Shown one piece after another: positions 11,728 to 23,943 of a DNA stretch of 61,825 nt; within the stretch, counting starts at the first letter, position 1; the number at the start of each line of letters is the position of its first letter. The translations under genes and the position numbers were made by a program. Origin of the DNA: Chara braunii (taxonomy: Eukaryota; Streptophyta; Charophyceae; Charales; Characeae); the NCBI GenBank assembly GCA_003427395.1, contig BFEA01000096.1, forward strand, positions 503,564 to 565,388. Direction: 5' to 3'. The notes beneath the pieces are model-generated. The model saw only the letters and a program-made list of their open reading frames with translations, searched no databases and was not told the origin of the DNA.

Positions 11728-14577
11728 TTACACAACATGCTGTTTCCCTTTCAAACTCCGTTCATAACTTGTGATGACTTGGGGAGCAGTCTTCATCAAT
11801 TCATCTCTGGTGAATGATCGATCTTCTTGCGGATCTGTATGATGTCTAAAACGTACTCGTTACTGCATCTGCGGTTTCGGAGGGCGTCCCCTGCCTGGAG
11901 GCTTGGGTACCGGCATCAGCTTGTGCTCAACAATGTTCTCAATGTCCACATGTCCGTCCATGGTTGGGGACAACATCAATCTCTTGGAGGGAAACTGATC
12001 AGTGACAGAGAAAGGTGCCAACTTTGGTGCATGGAAGACAGGGTGGGTACGTAGGTGTCCAGGGATGTGAATGACATATGATGGCCCATCTGGTTGATCT
12101 CCCGCTATATCAAGAATGTCCCAGGGGCCAAAGTATTGTGGCCTCACTTTATCTGAGATTCCTAATTCCTGCCCCAACTCATATGGCTTTACCCAGACTC
12201 ATTGGCCTACTTGAAAGATAGATGGTCGTTTGTGCTTGTTCTCAGATGCAACCACGACATCTTGAGCTTTCCTAATAACTCTACAACATGTTGTAGCATC
12301 TATTCATACTTGACAACAAACTCTATGCTGTCGGGGGCTGCGGTTGGCTGATTTTGAGGCAATAGGAAGTCTAATACAGATATGGGCTTCCAACCAAGAT
12401 ACAATTGGTTGGGAGTCATGCCGGTAGTGTTGTGCATGGCGTTATTGTACAGGCTGGCGGCGAGGGGTAACTTCTCGTCCCAGACATCCTGACTTGGTTT
12501 AATATAATGCCGAAGCAAGTGCTGCAATACCCGGTTCATGTGTTCGGCCTGACCATTTGACTCAGGATGGTTTTCTGACGTCATTTGCAGTTGGGTGCCC
12601 ATCTGTCGGGTCGTACTTTGTCACGGTTCACTAGTGAATCTGACATCCATCTCACTTATAATAAACTTAGGGAGACCAAAGTCACGTACCCAGTTGTCCA
12701 TAAATAGCTTGATGACGTGGTCTGTCCTACTTGTCTCAGGCATAGCGATTAGTCTAGCATACTTCGTGAATTTGTCCACAATGACAAAGATGTGTCGTTT
12801 ACCACTCTTGCTGGTTACAAGGGTATCCATGAAGTCCATGGACACACTTTGACCTGGACAAGCAGTCATGGGCAAGGGCTTGATAAGCCCAAGCGGTGCC
12901 TGCGTCTGTGGTTTGTCTCGCTGACAAACTTGGCAAGTTCCCACATACTTCTTTGAATCATCCATCATTGTGGGCCACCAAAATTTCTGCACTAAGTTTG
13001 TTGTTGTCTTTTTATAGCCAAAATGACCAGTTGCATCGTGACACTCCCCTAAAAATAGACTCCACAAAGATTCTCTATTCAGAACACACAATCGTTTACT
13101 CCCGACCTTTTCAAGGAACAACAAGTTGTCAAACAGCACTATCGGAAGTGGCCTTATCTTTAGCTTCTAATTTGCCAATGATCTCAGACATGACCGCATC
13201 CTCTTGATATGCTTCCACCATGGATCAAGTTACATAGTCAGATATTCCAAACTCAGTCACTAGCGCGCCCAGATAGTCTGCCCTTCGCGATAGTGCGTCA
13301 ACCACTTTGTTGTTTTCTCCCTTTAGAGGGTTGATCTTGAAGTCATATATGTTTATGACTTCAATCCACCTCTTGAGTGCGTCTGAGAGCTCGGGCTGTG
13401 TCTTGATCCAGCGGAGCGTCTCATGGTCAGATCTCACATAAAAGAATTTGCCTACGAGTAGTGCCTCCAATGGACCAGCGCTCTATAGAGGGCATAGAGC
13501 TCGCGCTCATACATAGACTTAGCTAATTTATGAGTTGGCATCTTTTTGCTCATGTACTCAATCGGCCTTAACTTTTCCCCTCCTTCTGCGCAAGGACCAC
13601 ACCTATGCCATACTGGCTAGTGTCTTTGGTCACAACAAAGGGTTGTTCAGGATCCGAAAGTTTGCGGACTTCATAGTGCGTTAGGGCATACTTCAATCTC
13701 TTGAAGGCTGCTTCACACTCTTTGGTCCACTCCCAAGGGGTGTCAAAGTGCATGAGGTCAGTTAGCGGGGAGGCTATTGTGCTATAGTTTTTCAGAAACG
13801 GACGATAATAGCTTGTCATCCCCAAGAATGACCTCACCTCAGTCACAGACTGAGGTCTGGACTGGTCACGTATGCTGGCCACTTTAGCATCATCCGACCT
13901 CAAACCATCCACGAAAATCTCATCACCTAGATACAAGATCTTGGTGCGACCAAACTCGCATTTCTCCAAGTTGAGCTTGTACTGGTGCTGTCTTAGGAGA
14001 CCTAGCACTGTTTTCACATGCTCAGCGTGCTCCTCTAGTCTTACTAAAGATAAGAATATTGTTGAGGTACAGAACAATAAAATTGTTCAAGTACTCATGA
14101 AAGATCCGGTTCATTGCATGTTGGAATGTCCCAAGAGCATTGCATATGCCAAAGGGCATCACCACAAACTCGTACAGACCGTACCTGGTCTGAAAGGCAG
14201 TTTTGCGCCGGTCCTTAGGTCTAATAGCAATCTGATGGTATGCAAACTTCAGATCTATCTTAGTAAAAGTACCGACATCCTTGTGCTCTATCCAAGAGGT
14301 CGTCAATGTGTGGTAGCGACTCTGCGTTCTTAACGGTGATGGCATTGAGGCCCCTATAATCAATGCACATCCTTAGGGTCCCCCCTTTCTTTGAGATAAA
14401 TAAAACTAGCGCTCCGTAGGGGGACGTACTTGGCCGAATCCAACCATTCTCTATGAGCTCCTTGAGCTGGCGGCGGAGCTCATCTAACTCTGTAGGAGAC
14501 ATCCTACAGATTCGTCCTCTAGGTACTTTGCTACTAGGGACGACTTCTATTTCATGCACAATCTCCCTTTCCACCAT
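11728..14577 (-). pseudogene. pol: E3 pol: RT-RNase H-integrase-chromodomain-like
   Basis: The segments in order are RT start (14577-14260), RT core (14363-14022), RT end and RNase H (14077-13568), RNase H end (13470-13225), integrase (13139-12300) and the C-terminal domain (12177-11728). At least four frameshifts separate them. The RT catalytic box reads YLNN instead of YLDD, so both active-site Asp are lost. RNase H has TKDTSQYGIG. The integrase keeps its Cys-rich finger (CQVCQRDK), MDFMDT and NGQAEHMN, but the second catalytic position reads SEMD where the family has SDRD. The tail has YFGPWDIL and a divergent chromodomain, with a stop just before RVRF, and ends at TAA 11728-11730. Clearly dead. 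Confidence 0.9.
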
Positions 14578-14589
14578 ACCCCTAGGCTC

Positions 14590-15183
14590 CTAAAAAAGGT
14601 ACGAATATTGTGCAACGACTGCTTTTATCTCTGGGGGTGATCTGACGGCCTCCCCTTTCTCAAAGACAAAGACTAGATACATGCTCTCCTTGCGGTTCTG
14701 CTTATAATAATTGTAGAAAGATGAAGCACACAAGCAACCATAGTTCTCCACTAGTCTGCAAGCCTTATACTTTTGCAGCCTAACGGTCCTTCCATTTGGC
14801 AACTTGTGGATCATCACCTTCCTATCCCAATCGAATTGCGGCTTTGCAACCTCAAGGTAGTACATACCTAGCAACATGTCAAATGGAAGCTCGTCGCTCA
14901 CAAGGAACAAGATTTTGTGTTTCCGTTCCCCTCCTACATAGGAGAAGGTGCAGACTACGTCCTTGACGTAGTCTTGGACTACCATACTGTGCTTGTTGGC
15001 TAAAGTGGATGCTACAAATCGATTCATCCGCTGCACTTGGTCTCTTAAGCGCAACCTATCCACACAAGCACGACTGATGAAGTTCTGTGTAGAGCCTATG
15101 TGTGCTAAGGCGCCAACTTTGTGGCCACCTACATCTACCTCCACCACGAATTGTTCACCCCTCGGACCTCTACTGATCATCAC
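14590..15183 (-). pseudogene. E3 aspartic protease
   Basis: This is a retropepsin-like segment. The usual D-S-G-S-T motif is replaced by AHIGSTQNFIS, so the catalytic Asp has become His. It is followed by the flap-side pattern LANKHSM and by the second hydrophobic-hydrophobic-Gly motif (DMLLGMYYL). It is in the same frame as the RT start, but a stop lies between them. In the family this domain cleaves the Gag-Pol polyprotein. This copy could not. Confidence 0.85.
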
Positions 15184-15380
15184 CCAAGAGTCTCTGGGCC
15201 CTTACCCGACAACTTAACTTCTTAGACTAACTCTTCTAAGGACTCAGATACATCCCTCAAACAAAAGATCGGTTGGTCTGTATGTGTCTGCGGGGCGACT
15301 AGTGGGTCAATAGCCCTGGCCAACACGTGCAGTGGAGAAGGCAACGTTACAACTTCAGTGAGTAAGAGCGGCTAAAACTC

Positions 15381-17350
15381 CTACCGGCCCGAGGTGTTTC
15401 CTTGTGAAGTGCTCGCAGAAGCCCCACCAAAGTTCGAAGATAATCCCACTACCGTAGGAGATGCTACCTTCGTTGTAACCTTTTTGCTTCGACAGGTTCT
15501 AGACGTGTGGCCAAAGTTGCCACGGTTGAGACATGTGCCCCTAGCAACTCGGTCCCTCCACACCTCGTAATCTAAACCAAGTTGCACCCAGATTGCTATT
15601 TCTTGGGCGCCTTGATCCTTAGACCGGCCTACCTTCTATTTCCAGTCCCCTTAGCCTTTTCCTTGATGGGTGCAACGACTCCCCCATCCGAAGTCTCACC
15701 GCCCCCATCCGAAGTCTCACCGTTCCCATCCTGTTTTGTGTCTTCTCCAAAATCGGGGAAGTCGTCAATCTCTGTTGTTTGACCATCATGGTCAACGAAC
15801 ATCAGATTCCCTTTCTTCCTCCAATCCTAAGGAAGCTTCTTCTTCCTTCCACCTATTGGTCCCTGTTGTGCGCTCCCAAGTTTAGCCTCTATGCATGAGG
15901 CTTTTTTGTTGAAGGACGCAAAGTTATGCACATCTATGGAGGCCTCATCAACCAACTTATTTCAAGTTATTTGATATCTATAGACAGACATCGTAAATAA
16001 GTTGAGAGGAGAACCTGCAGATCGTACCGCACACGAGGAACAATAATTAATCGCTCTTCAACTGTCCGGTATGTTTTCGATCTTAGACTAGCTAGTGAAT
16101 TGGTGGCCTATTGAGCCCCCTAGGGGTCATGCCACCTATTATAGACCATCCGCATGAACTCTTCCAACGTTCAAGCCTGTGCCCAGCCATCGAAGTTCTC
16201 ACCGTATCCTTGTTGCTGTACTAACCCATTCATCCATCAGGTTGCAGATCCTTTTAAAAAGGATGCAGCGAATATAACTCCTTCCTCGGTCCTTGTGAGC
16301 TTATGCCTCACATAAGTAGGCACAATCCTTACCCAGCCTGAGGTATCCAGGTCCTCTTCCTTCTTCTTGTCGCCAAAGAAGGGTTTAGGACTCAACAAGG
16401 GTATCTTTGGGGTCCACTGCATGGGTTGTATAACACCCTCAGCCTGCTGTATTGGCTGTGAAACCAATGGACCTGTCCGCTGCTGCAGCGGTAACTGCTG
16501 CACAGGCTGTTGTACATGCGGCTGTCCTGTAGCCACAACCGCCAACTGTGGAAGCGAAGAACTTAAAGGAATTTGCCCACTACTACCTACTACTAAACCG
16601 CATGATAGGGGCATGCCAAACTGAGGAGAAAAGGGTTGTCCACCGGCTGCGGCGTTCACAGCGGGACCTGCAACCGTAGGGGGAGCTACAACATATTATG
16701 GCTGCCTGACCTGAGGCCGTGGCGCCCGCAGTGCGGTCAAAATTTGATTCTGACCAGCTATCAGAGTCGCCAACATCTCTTGCTGCATAGCTTGAACCTC
16801 GACTAGACTCAATAAGGATCTCCGAAGGGACCGCGTTACATGATCGAGAGTTGACTCATCAATAACTTCTAACTTGCCTAACTCCTCTCCCCTTACCTCT
16901 AGTCTAACTTTTCTAAGTCTAGCTCTATCTCTCCTATTTTCTACCTCCTACACTGGCGTCATAACTCTATGTGGAAGGCATCCCGCCTGTTGGATCTCAT
17001 AATCCTCTTCTGACATGGGCTACTGCTGGCTGACCTCCAAGCCAACAAACTGACTAATGGAAACTTGGGAGACCCCCTGCCTGACACCTGGCGAAGAGGC
17101 TTGAGAAGAGGCGTGTGACATGGTAGAGGTGGTAGTCATGGCTGCCTCGGCGTTGGCTGCTGCTTCCCTAGCCCTCTGCAATGCCGTCTCCTTTCCTCTC
17201 TATGTTCTAACACAAGGAAAGTGTTCGGCCAACTGAGTGCACGTCTCCAGGTAAGCCTTCTATCGTCTTAGTCTAGTCCCTCAGCCTCACTGTCATCTCC
17301 ACTCATGAGCTAGGTGTGGCCTACGATCTGCACTAGTATCCTCATTGGGA
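15381..17350 (-). pseudogene. gag: E3 gag
   Basis: The N-terminal part begins near 17350 with an Ala/Arg-rich segment and ATGs followed by TTTSTMSHASS. It is broken by several stops. The frame at 16659-16237 is Gln/Pro-rich, followed by a capsid-like motif (PKPFFGDKKKEEDLDT, then VRHKLTRTEEG). At 15587-15381 in another frame is the knuckle remnant CLNRGNFGHTSRTC, whose second Cys is Arg. Gag would build the particle. Here it is multiply broken. Confidence 0.8.
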
Positions 17351-18356
17351 CCTGAGGCAACATGGTATCCAACCAATTAAAATAAATAAATAAATACCTG
17401 GTCCAGTTTTGTCAGGAAGTAGTCAAGCGGTAATAGCAGATAATCTCAAATTCCTATAAGTAGCTGTATTTTTATTTTCTATTGGTCTAAAACAGAGTGC
17501 AATGCAGCAAAGAATAATATGTACTCTATCCGCCATTGTCTGTCTGTAGTCGGCCAAGTCCAAAGCAACTAACTAATCAAAACAAAAATAAAGTCACTTG
17601 TGATGGTGCATGCTGAATGGAAATATTTCACTAATTAGTAAGCAAACAGTTTGCCCGAATCTTTCCTCGCCCTGTACCCTTCTTGAGTAGTCACTTAGTG
17701 TCGACGTCCCGAACATCTGGTTGAGCAACGTGTCTGAAGGTGTGCAATCTGGCCCACCCCTGTGCCCCAAGTCTATGCTAAGTTGGCCAGCCCTGCAATT
17801 TTCTTTAGCCTCGCATGCAACGAGCCTTACATCCGATTGATATGGCTGATCAAGAGGCAGTTTAAGGACAGCCCCCAAGGTCCTTAGGTATTATTTAACG
17901 TCGAAGGCAGGACGACGGTCACAACCAAGATTCAATTTGAATCCGCCAGAAATATTTATAGATGGTGTGTTATGCGTCTCATATAGGACAAGCCTGCCCA
18001 ACACGACCTCTAACAGCGCAGGAAGCAGAACAAAGGACTTGCGGCAAAGCATGCGTGTACTAGTCCCAACAGGCAACAGGTTGGCATGGTGACCGTGACC
18101 CGAGTGCTTCGTCAAGGGCCCTTCAAAGGCTTCTCCCCTCTCCCACCAGCTTGCTGCCCAAGAAGAATGTTGACCCTCAAGGTTGAGTGCTCGCAACACC
18201 TCACATCGAGAGGACTCTCAAGACAGAACTCACTTCCTCATGGTAAGAAGCAATGAAGAGGGTAGATAAGGATGAGAGCAACGTACCTCATAACGCTGCC
18301 CCCAACCACAAATTTCTCACCAGCAACCTCACATGCATTTATGATGACCGGTCTTT

Positions 18357-18360
<4 letters not shown>
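17351..18360 (-). other. E3 5' leader, noncoding
   Basis: This is the interval between the E3 gag start and its 5' LTR. I see no protein-coding signal and no clear tRNA-complementary primer-binding site. Confidence 0.45.

Positions 18361-18434
<74 letters not shown>
18361..18434. repeat. (CT)n microsatellite at the inner edge of LTR copy B
   Basis: An almost perfect CT dinucleotide run of about 74 bp. It occupies the same position relative to the LTR homology as the (CT)n tract beside copy A. Confidence 0.95.
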
Positions 18435-18438
<4 letters not shown>

Positions 18439-19053
18439 TTCTCTACCCACGTCTTCTCCCTCATGCACGGAAACCGCCACTACCCCTTGCTGGAACCCTG
18501 GCCCAACCAGCTATGGAAGCCCTCGGCAGCGCCCTGCCTTACATGACCGCACGTGCGCGAACACCTTGCCCAACGCAAACAGCGACCTGCGAGCGCCTGC
18601 TTGAGCAGCGCTGCCACAAACTTGCAAGTGCCCAAATGCCATCCTGACACCCGCCCCCTTAAACCCCCTTTCCTATATGGAAAGTGGCAGGCACTTTGCC
18701 TTGCCCCCGTCACGTGAGACCGAGTTTCAAGTAGCTTCAGTCCCGGCCAAAGTGTTTGCTCGCAGGCCCGTTCAGACAGTGGCCTGGGACCGAATTGGTT
18801 AGGCAATCCCAACCACCCAGGCACGAACGTGCGATGTCCCCTGCTTTGGCCACATTGAGAATGACCTGGAAGGCTCACGAATCTTTCCCATTCTCACGTG
18901 TAGGGCGGATGTAACCAACTGGCGCGTGGCAACTGTCTGGCGTTGACCAAGATTTGCAAAACTTGACGAGTTCAGAGGCCCACCTTCACTTACGGCGGGT
19001 ACATGCCTGATGCACGACCTTATACGGTTATGCTGAGGGATCAAATCTTCGCA
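18435..19053 (-). repeat. 5' LTR (copy B) of gypsy element E3
   Basis: A direct repeat of 11086-11688 with shared landmarks: ACCCCTTGCTGGAACCC, CCTATATGGAAAGTGG and CACGAACGTGCGATGTCCCC. On the minus strand it starts TGCGAAGATTTGATCC at 19053, matching the start of copy A. It lies upstream of gag, as a 5' LTR should. The divergence between the copies marks an old insertion. Confidence 0.75.
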
Positions 19054-19852
19054 CTAGGGCGGCAGGGCCTGTTGCGAGAGATATCGGACTGCAATGATGT
19101 TTCCCTCCAAAAGGAGGAAGGTACCAGTAGCTTGGGAGGCCGACCGACTTGGAAAGCCACCGCCCAATGAGGCAGCAGCCCGGTATATCTCATAGGAGAG
19201 TGAAAAGCTCCTCCTCATTTTACGGTGTGCAAGCTTGGCCTCATGCTGCTAGAGCGAGCGCTTGGTGTACCAGCGTTGGGGAGGGAGAAGACGGTGTCGG
19301 GCGCCGGCGCGCTGTGTCAAGGAGTGTTGACTCGTCGTGGTTAGCCTCCAGGTCTTATCTAAACTGTGAATAGGGAGCTGACGGGACGCGTTAACGGACA
19401 TCGACGCACCAATCTGTTCCCCAGGTCACATCAAGGAAGGGGACAAAATGGTCATGCAGCAGTCCGGAGGTCAAATCACAACCTTTGAACCAAACTGTCG
19501 CGACCGCCAGGGTCGTATTAGTAAAGGGTAGTCAAAGCCGCGCTAGAATCTGACTTTACGTTGACCGTTTGTGACCAGACTGGCATGACCGTACGACCGG
19601 ACCGGAAAAGAAGCGGCCTAAAACGACCAAACGGACGAGGAATTCTACCCCTAGGTTAGTTTGAAGGCGGTCCTGCGCTAATTTTAGAACGGGACGGTCT
19701 GTTCATCTTCTGGAATCGGGCTGGTGCCAAACTCACACTATTATCATCAGACTAACCAGCCCAGGTAAATTCAATCTTGTGTCTAATCTGTTCTAAACAT
19801 GTTATTCGTTAAAACAGTATAATGTGTGTGTACTATTTGAAACGAATTTATG
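19054..19852. other. Noncoding interval
   Basis: No gene is recognised here. A few short purine-rich and ACGACC-type motifs are present, but nothing that can be assigned. Confidence 0.5.
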
Positions 19853-20018
19853 ACACAATGTATATTCTGGTGTAGTATTCCAAATCCAGACACATCCGAA
19901 CCAGGAGCAAATTCACTTTTGAGTCTAAGGAGCGCAGTCGACTTGGACTCAAAACTGATTTTACTCCTAGTTCGGACGTGTCCGAATCTGGAATACTATA
20001 CCAGAATATACATTGTGT
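19853..20018. repeat. 166-bp foldback: 73-bp arms, 20-nt loop
   Basis: Positions 19853-19925 and 19946-20018 are inverted copies with 64 of 73 positions complementary. They are separated by 20 nt. Seven of nine mismatches are transitions. The right arm contains TTCGGACGTGTCCGAA, a relative of the palindrome family seen further right. It could be a small foldback transposon (MITE-like) or give a hairpin RNA. No target-site duplication was evident. Confidence 0.8.
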
Positions 20019-20202
20019 GAAGTTGCACTTGGAGTTTAGCATCGTACTCATCCGAATCAGAGTATAATGACTTCAACTCGAGTGTGTGAGGAGCACAACG
20101 AGTTGAAGCTCTTCACAGACTTAGAGGAGTAGGATGACTTGTGTTTAGGAGTGTGAGGACCAGAATGAATTGGAGTTCTGCACAGATGATTGTGTACATT
20201 TG

Positions 20203-20282
20203 AAGAGAGAGAGAGATAGAGAGAGACAAAAAGAGAGAGACAAAAAGAGATAGACAGAGAGAGAGATAGACAGAGAGAGAGA
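20203..20282. repeat. GA-rich simple repeat
   Basis: Degenerate GAGAGATAGA/GACAAAAAGA repeats. Their reverse complement gives serine/leucine-rich pseudo-ORFs. Confidence 0.9.
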
Positions 20283-20329
20283 CTGTATTGAATTTTCTTC
20301 CATCTCGAGACACCGTACAGGAGGAGCAG

Positions 20330-22090
20330 GGTCGAATAACACGAGTAGACCATCATCCTCGCTTTTGAAAGCATTTTGGATGATAGTAGGAGAAGAGCAG
20401 CAAGGTAATGTGACCGTCGAGGGTAAGTGAAGTTCAGATGTATCCGAGATGACAGGAGAAAGAGAGAGGAAAAAAATGCGCAAGAAATGGTAAATCAACA
20501 CGCCACACAGCTGAGAGATCGAAAAGACAAGCATTGTACCATCATCCACCAAAGTTCGTGTGAGGGATGCATCCGAAGTGTTGAATCAATAGAGTCGCTT
20601 TAGTCTCTTATGCCTGTATTAGATTGGGATACGGTTCAATCTACCATTGATTCTAGAAGTATTTTGCCCGAAACTGAGGCCCTGTCCAATCATCCAATTT
20701 TGTTTTGTTCAGTAGCGCTAGCTTAAGTCAAATTTCGTCACTTTATAGTGCACATCGGCTCCGCCTTTCGCGGTTTCCTTCCCTCACTACAATCAATATT
20801 TTCATCATATTTTCTGATGCATAGGAATCCCTTTTCTGAAGGCTCATGAAGACGGGGAGCCTTGACGGACCAAAGAATGGACAACATTTAATGTTGGAAG
20901 CAGAAAGCACTGAGCACAAAGGTCATGCATTTTCTTTTGTGGGGTGGAAGAACATGCGGAGATCACAAGCCTCACTTTTAAAAGCACTGTGGATGATAGT
21001 TGGAGAAGAGCAGCAAGGTATGTAACAGGAGAGGGTAAGCGAAGTTCGGATGCATCCAGGATGACAGGAGGAAGAGAGAGAGACATACCCCCGTAGCAAA
21101 CAGCAAATAAGCACTCCACGAAGCTGAGAGATCGAAAAGACAAGTATCGTACTATAATCCACCATAATTCGTGTTTCGGATGCGTCCGATGTGTTCAATC
21201 AATAGAGTGGCTTTATGCTTGTGATGGTTGGGGCACGGTTCAATCCACAATTGATTTTAGAAGCTTTTTCCCGGGAATTGAGGCCCTGTCCAGTAGCGCT
21301 AGCTTAATTCAAATTTCGTCACTTTCTAGTACCCATCGGCGCCGCCTTTCGGGGTTTCCTTCCTTCACTACATTCACTCTCTTCATTATATTGTCTGAGG
21401 CATAAGAATCCCTTGTTTGAAGGCTCATGAAGACGGGGAGACTTGATGGGCCAAAGAATGGACAACATTTGATGTAGGAAGCAAAAAGCACTGAGCACAG
21501 AGGCCATGCGTTGTATTCTGCAGGGTCGACGAACACCCGAAGACCACAAGCCTCGCTTTTGAAATCACTCTGGATTATAGTTGGGGAAGAGCAGCAAGGT
21601 ATGTGACAGGTGAGGAAAAGCGAAGTTCGGATGCATCCAAGATGACAGGAGGAAGAGAGAGAGATAGTCCGCAGCAAATGGCAAACGAGCACTCCACACA
21701 ACTCTTAGATCGACAAGACAAGCATCGTACCATCATCGACCACAATTCTGTTTCGGATGCATCCGATACGTTCAACCAATAGAGTCGCTTTATGACTGCG
21801 CCGGTTGGGGTATGGTTCATTTTACAATTGATTCTAGAAAACTTTCCCTGGAATTGAGGCCTTGCCCAATCATCCAATTCTATTTTGTTCAGTAGCGCTA
21901 GCTTCATCCAAATCTCGTCAATTTCTAGTACTCATCGGCGCCGCCTTTCGGGGTACATTGAATTTTTCCATTATGTTGTATGATGCATAAGAATTCATTG
22001 TTTGAAGGGTCATGAAGACGGGGACCCTTGACGGGCCAAAGAATTGTCGGCATTTAACGTTGGACTATATGTGCCAACAAATAATGGAAA
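20330..22090. repeat. Tandem array of about 0.6-kb noncoding units (three copies)
   Basis: The landmark GAAGAGCAGCAAGGTA follows TGATAGT at 20381 and 20994 and TTATAGT at 21575, giving periods of 613 and 581 bp. Each unit contains the same order of motifs: a GATGCATCC palindrome, AGAGATCGAAAAGACAAG, a second palindrome, CAGTAGCGCTAGCTT, and CATGAAGACGGGGA. No conserved reading frame runs through the units, so this is a noncoding satellite-like array. The third unit is followed by a small duplicated segment (22134-22262). Confidence 0.85.
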
Positions 22091-22133
22091 GAGGCCCGTG
22101 CTGTGTATTGGGCGCTCTGTGATGCCTCAAAAT

Positions 22134-22262
22134 CTTCAAAATGGATGCATCCAAGTATGTGGACAGGAGAGAGGCAGACCATAAAAGACAGAATAAGAAG
22201 AGGCAGACTATAAAAGACAGAATAAGAAGGAGTTCGGATGCATCCAAGTATGTGGACAGAAC
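22134..22262. repeat. Short tandem duplication
   Basis: A GGATGCATCCAAGTATGTGG box and an AAAAGACAGAATAAGAAG box each occur twice in alternation. Confidence 0.7.
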
Positions 22263-22577
22263 ATCACACCACACAAGATATGGAATGACGAAAGCAAGGA
22301 AGACGGTCACGAAATAGTCGCACCAACAATGGGGATGTTGGTGATAATTGAGAGCCAATTTAGAATCACAATAATGTGGAGTACAAAAACTCCGGGGACG
22401 TGACAATTCCACCAGGAGACATCCTAGCAGCATCCGCCAGTTTACCTCTGAACCAATGCGATAACACCTACCAGACTTTCATGAAAAAGCACGATGAGAG
22501 AACAATGTCCGTAGAAGAACGAAATATTTTTGTATGCCAACCCTTCTACAGTACGTAACCAATGATCAGGTAGACAC

Positions 22578-23199
22578 TCAACTATCAATACAACAAATCC
22601 CCAAAGCTAGTCTACATCTGATAGACGAGATGTGCCTATGGGAGAAATCGAAAGGTGGACGCAAACCTTTTGCTAAACAGGAAGCGAACATCACCATAAA
22701 CACCCCACAACTAGCCCCGTCCTGCTGTTGAGGGACACCTTCCATGCGGACATCACATTTGAAGTGGTCGAAAGTGCGAACATCAGTGGTAGTACTTGCC
22801 ACCATGTTCAAATACTTCACAACGTTATCGAACAGTTTGGAATAGAAGTCATCTTTAGATGACGAACCGGAAAACGAGTCGAAAATCTCCAAAACACATC
22901 TAGAAATTTGCCAAAAGGCTCTAGTGTGTGTCGTCCTTATGCACTGGAGCCAAGACGAGATCTTGAGACAGGAGGTTGGCATCTTAAGCCCATCCGCTAA
23001 CACTTGTCGGACCTCACAGCAGCAATGTAGAGGGGAAGAAAGAGTTAAAGGTGTACGTCTTTGTGGCAGAGGCAGTCCGACTGCAATCGTCCAATATCAT
23101 CGCCATGTAGAAATTGACAACCTCATCGTTTGGTTCCCCGTATTTGTCCACGAGTGTGACGATGTGCTTGACCGAGACTTGTAAATTGTGTGACGGCAA
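22578..23199 (-). pseudogene. Ulp1/SENP (peptidase C48)-like cysteine protease domain, broken
   Basis: The N-terminal part (23199-23014) reads GEPNDEVVNFYMAM followed by TYTFNSFF, the substrate-channel signature of Ulp1 proteases. In the next frame a DLVLAPVHKDDTH segment ends in TAG where Trp is expected. It supplies the catalytic His. After a frameshift come EIFDSFSG (Asp) and PQQQDGASCGVF (oxyanion Gln and nucleophile Cys), with a short C-terminal tail. The family removes SUMO- or ubiquitin-like modifiers and is often captured by plant and algal transposons. All three catalytic residues can be traced, but not in one open frame. It lies about 230 bp downstream of a spliced gene on the same strand and could be its C-terminal part. 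Confidence 0.75.
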
Positions 23200-23709
23200 A
23201 CGTGCAGCGATGAAAGTGGCGGCAACCGAGAGCAGATGACGTCTTCAAGGACTGCTCTTCCATGTCGAGGAAACCCTGTTCAAGAAACACCCGCAGCACA
23301 CAGCAAGCACAAAGGACGGAGGACTATGAGAAAATGCCGCCCTAGGGACCAGGGTCCGACGACCTGCCATCCTGCGGCCCAAAAATTCCACGCATAACGT
23401 CACCCCTACTTATGGACCTTCTATACACAGTTCATCTTGAACTAGCACTGTCCTTGTTTATATCCTTGCAAGCTTCGAGAAGGATCGCCTTGCAGTCCTT
23501 CTCAGTAACACCCGCTGCCTCTGCAACGAGTTTTGTGCGCGGACCTACTATGGGCACGGCCACCCGTTCGGGAGGCCCTTGAGGCTTCTTGTCCCCATAA
23601 TAAAAATCAGCGACATCGCCACGTCTAGTGCCACCCGCAACCACGACAGACAACTTCGTGGGCGCAACCGGCTCCTCCGACATGTACGTTTCTCCAGGAG
23701 TTCGTCGAC

Positions 23710-23943
23710 CTGTATAAGAAATAGCACACCATGTTCGACTACAATAAGCACCAGTCAAGATAACCACCGAACTTCGTCAGTAGGTAGCTGACAACACAAC
23801 TTCGCAAGACTTACGAAGCACACAGCACCTGACGAACCCCACCGGTAAAGTTCAGTTGGCAGTTGTCAATACAACTTCCGAAAACCAACGAAGCAAACAG
23901 GACCTCACGAACGGGTAGACAAGCAGAGATATTTAGTGCTTAC
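23710..23943 (-). other. Spliceosomal intron (234 bp)
   Basis: The donor is CCTG|GTAAGC and the acceptor is TTCTTATACAG|GTCGAC. Both flanking frames stay open and join in phase (codon G|GT). This shows that the locus is, or derives from, a spliced nuclear gene. Confidence 0.6.

Larger units (their letters stand above)
10873..19053 (-). mobile_element. Ty3/gypsy LTR retrotransposon E3, old but nearly complete
   Basis: Two direct repeats (LTRs) bracket a minus-strand gag-protease-RT-RNase H-integrase-chromodomain series, so the overall structure is retained at about 8.2 kb. The LTRs differ at many positions, and pol is scattered over all three frames. This insertion is much older than E1 or E4. 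I could not identify a primer-binding site or a target-site duplication. Confidence 0.8.

Noticed and set aside
16367-16624. Cysteine-rich small protein resembling a metallothionein
   Set aside because: It is the antisense reading of the Gln/Pro-rich part of E3 gag. CAG/CTG codons give Cys in that frame.
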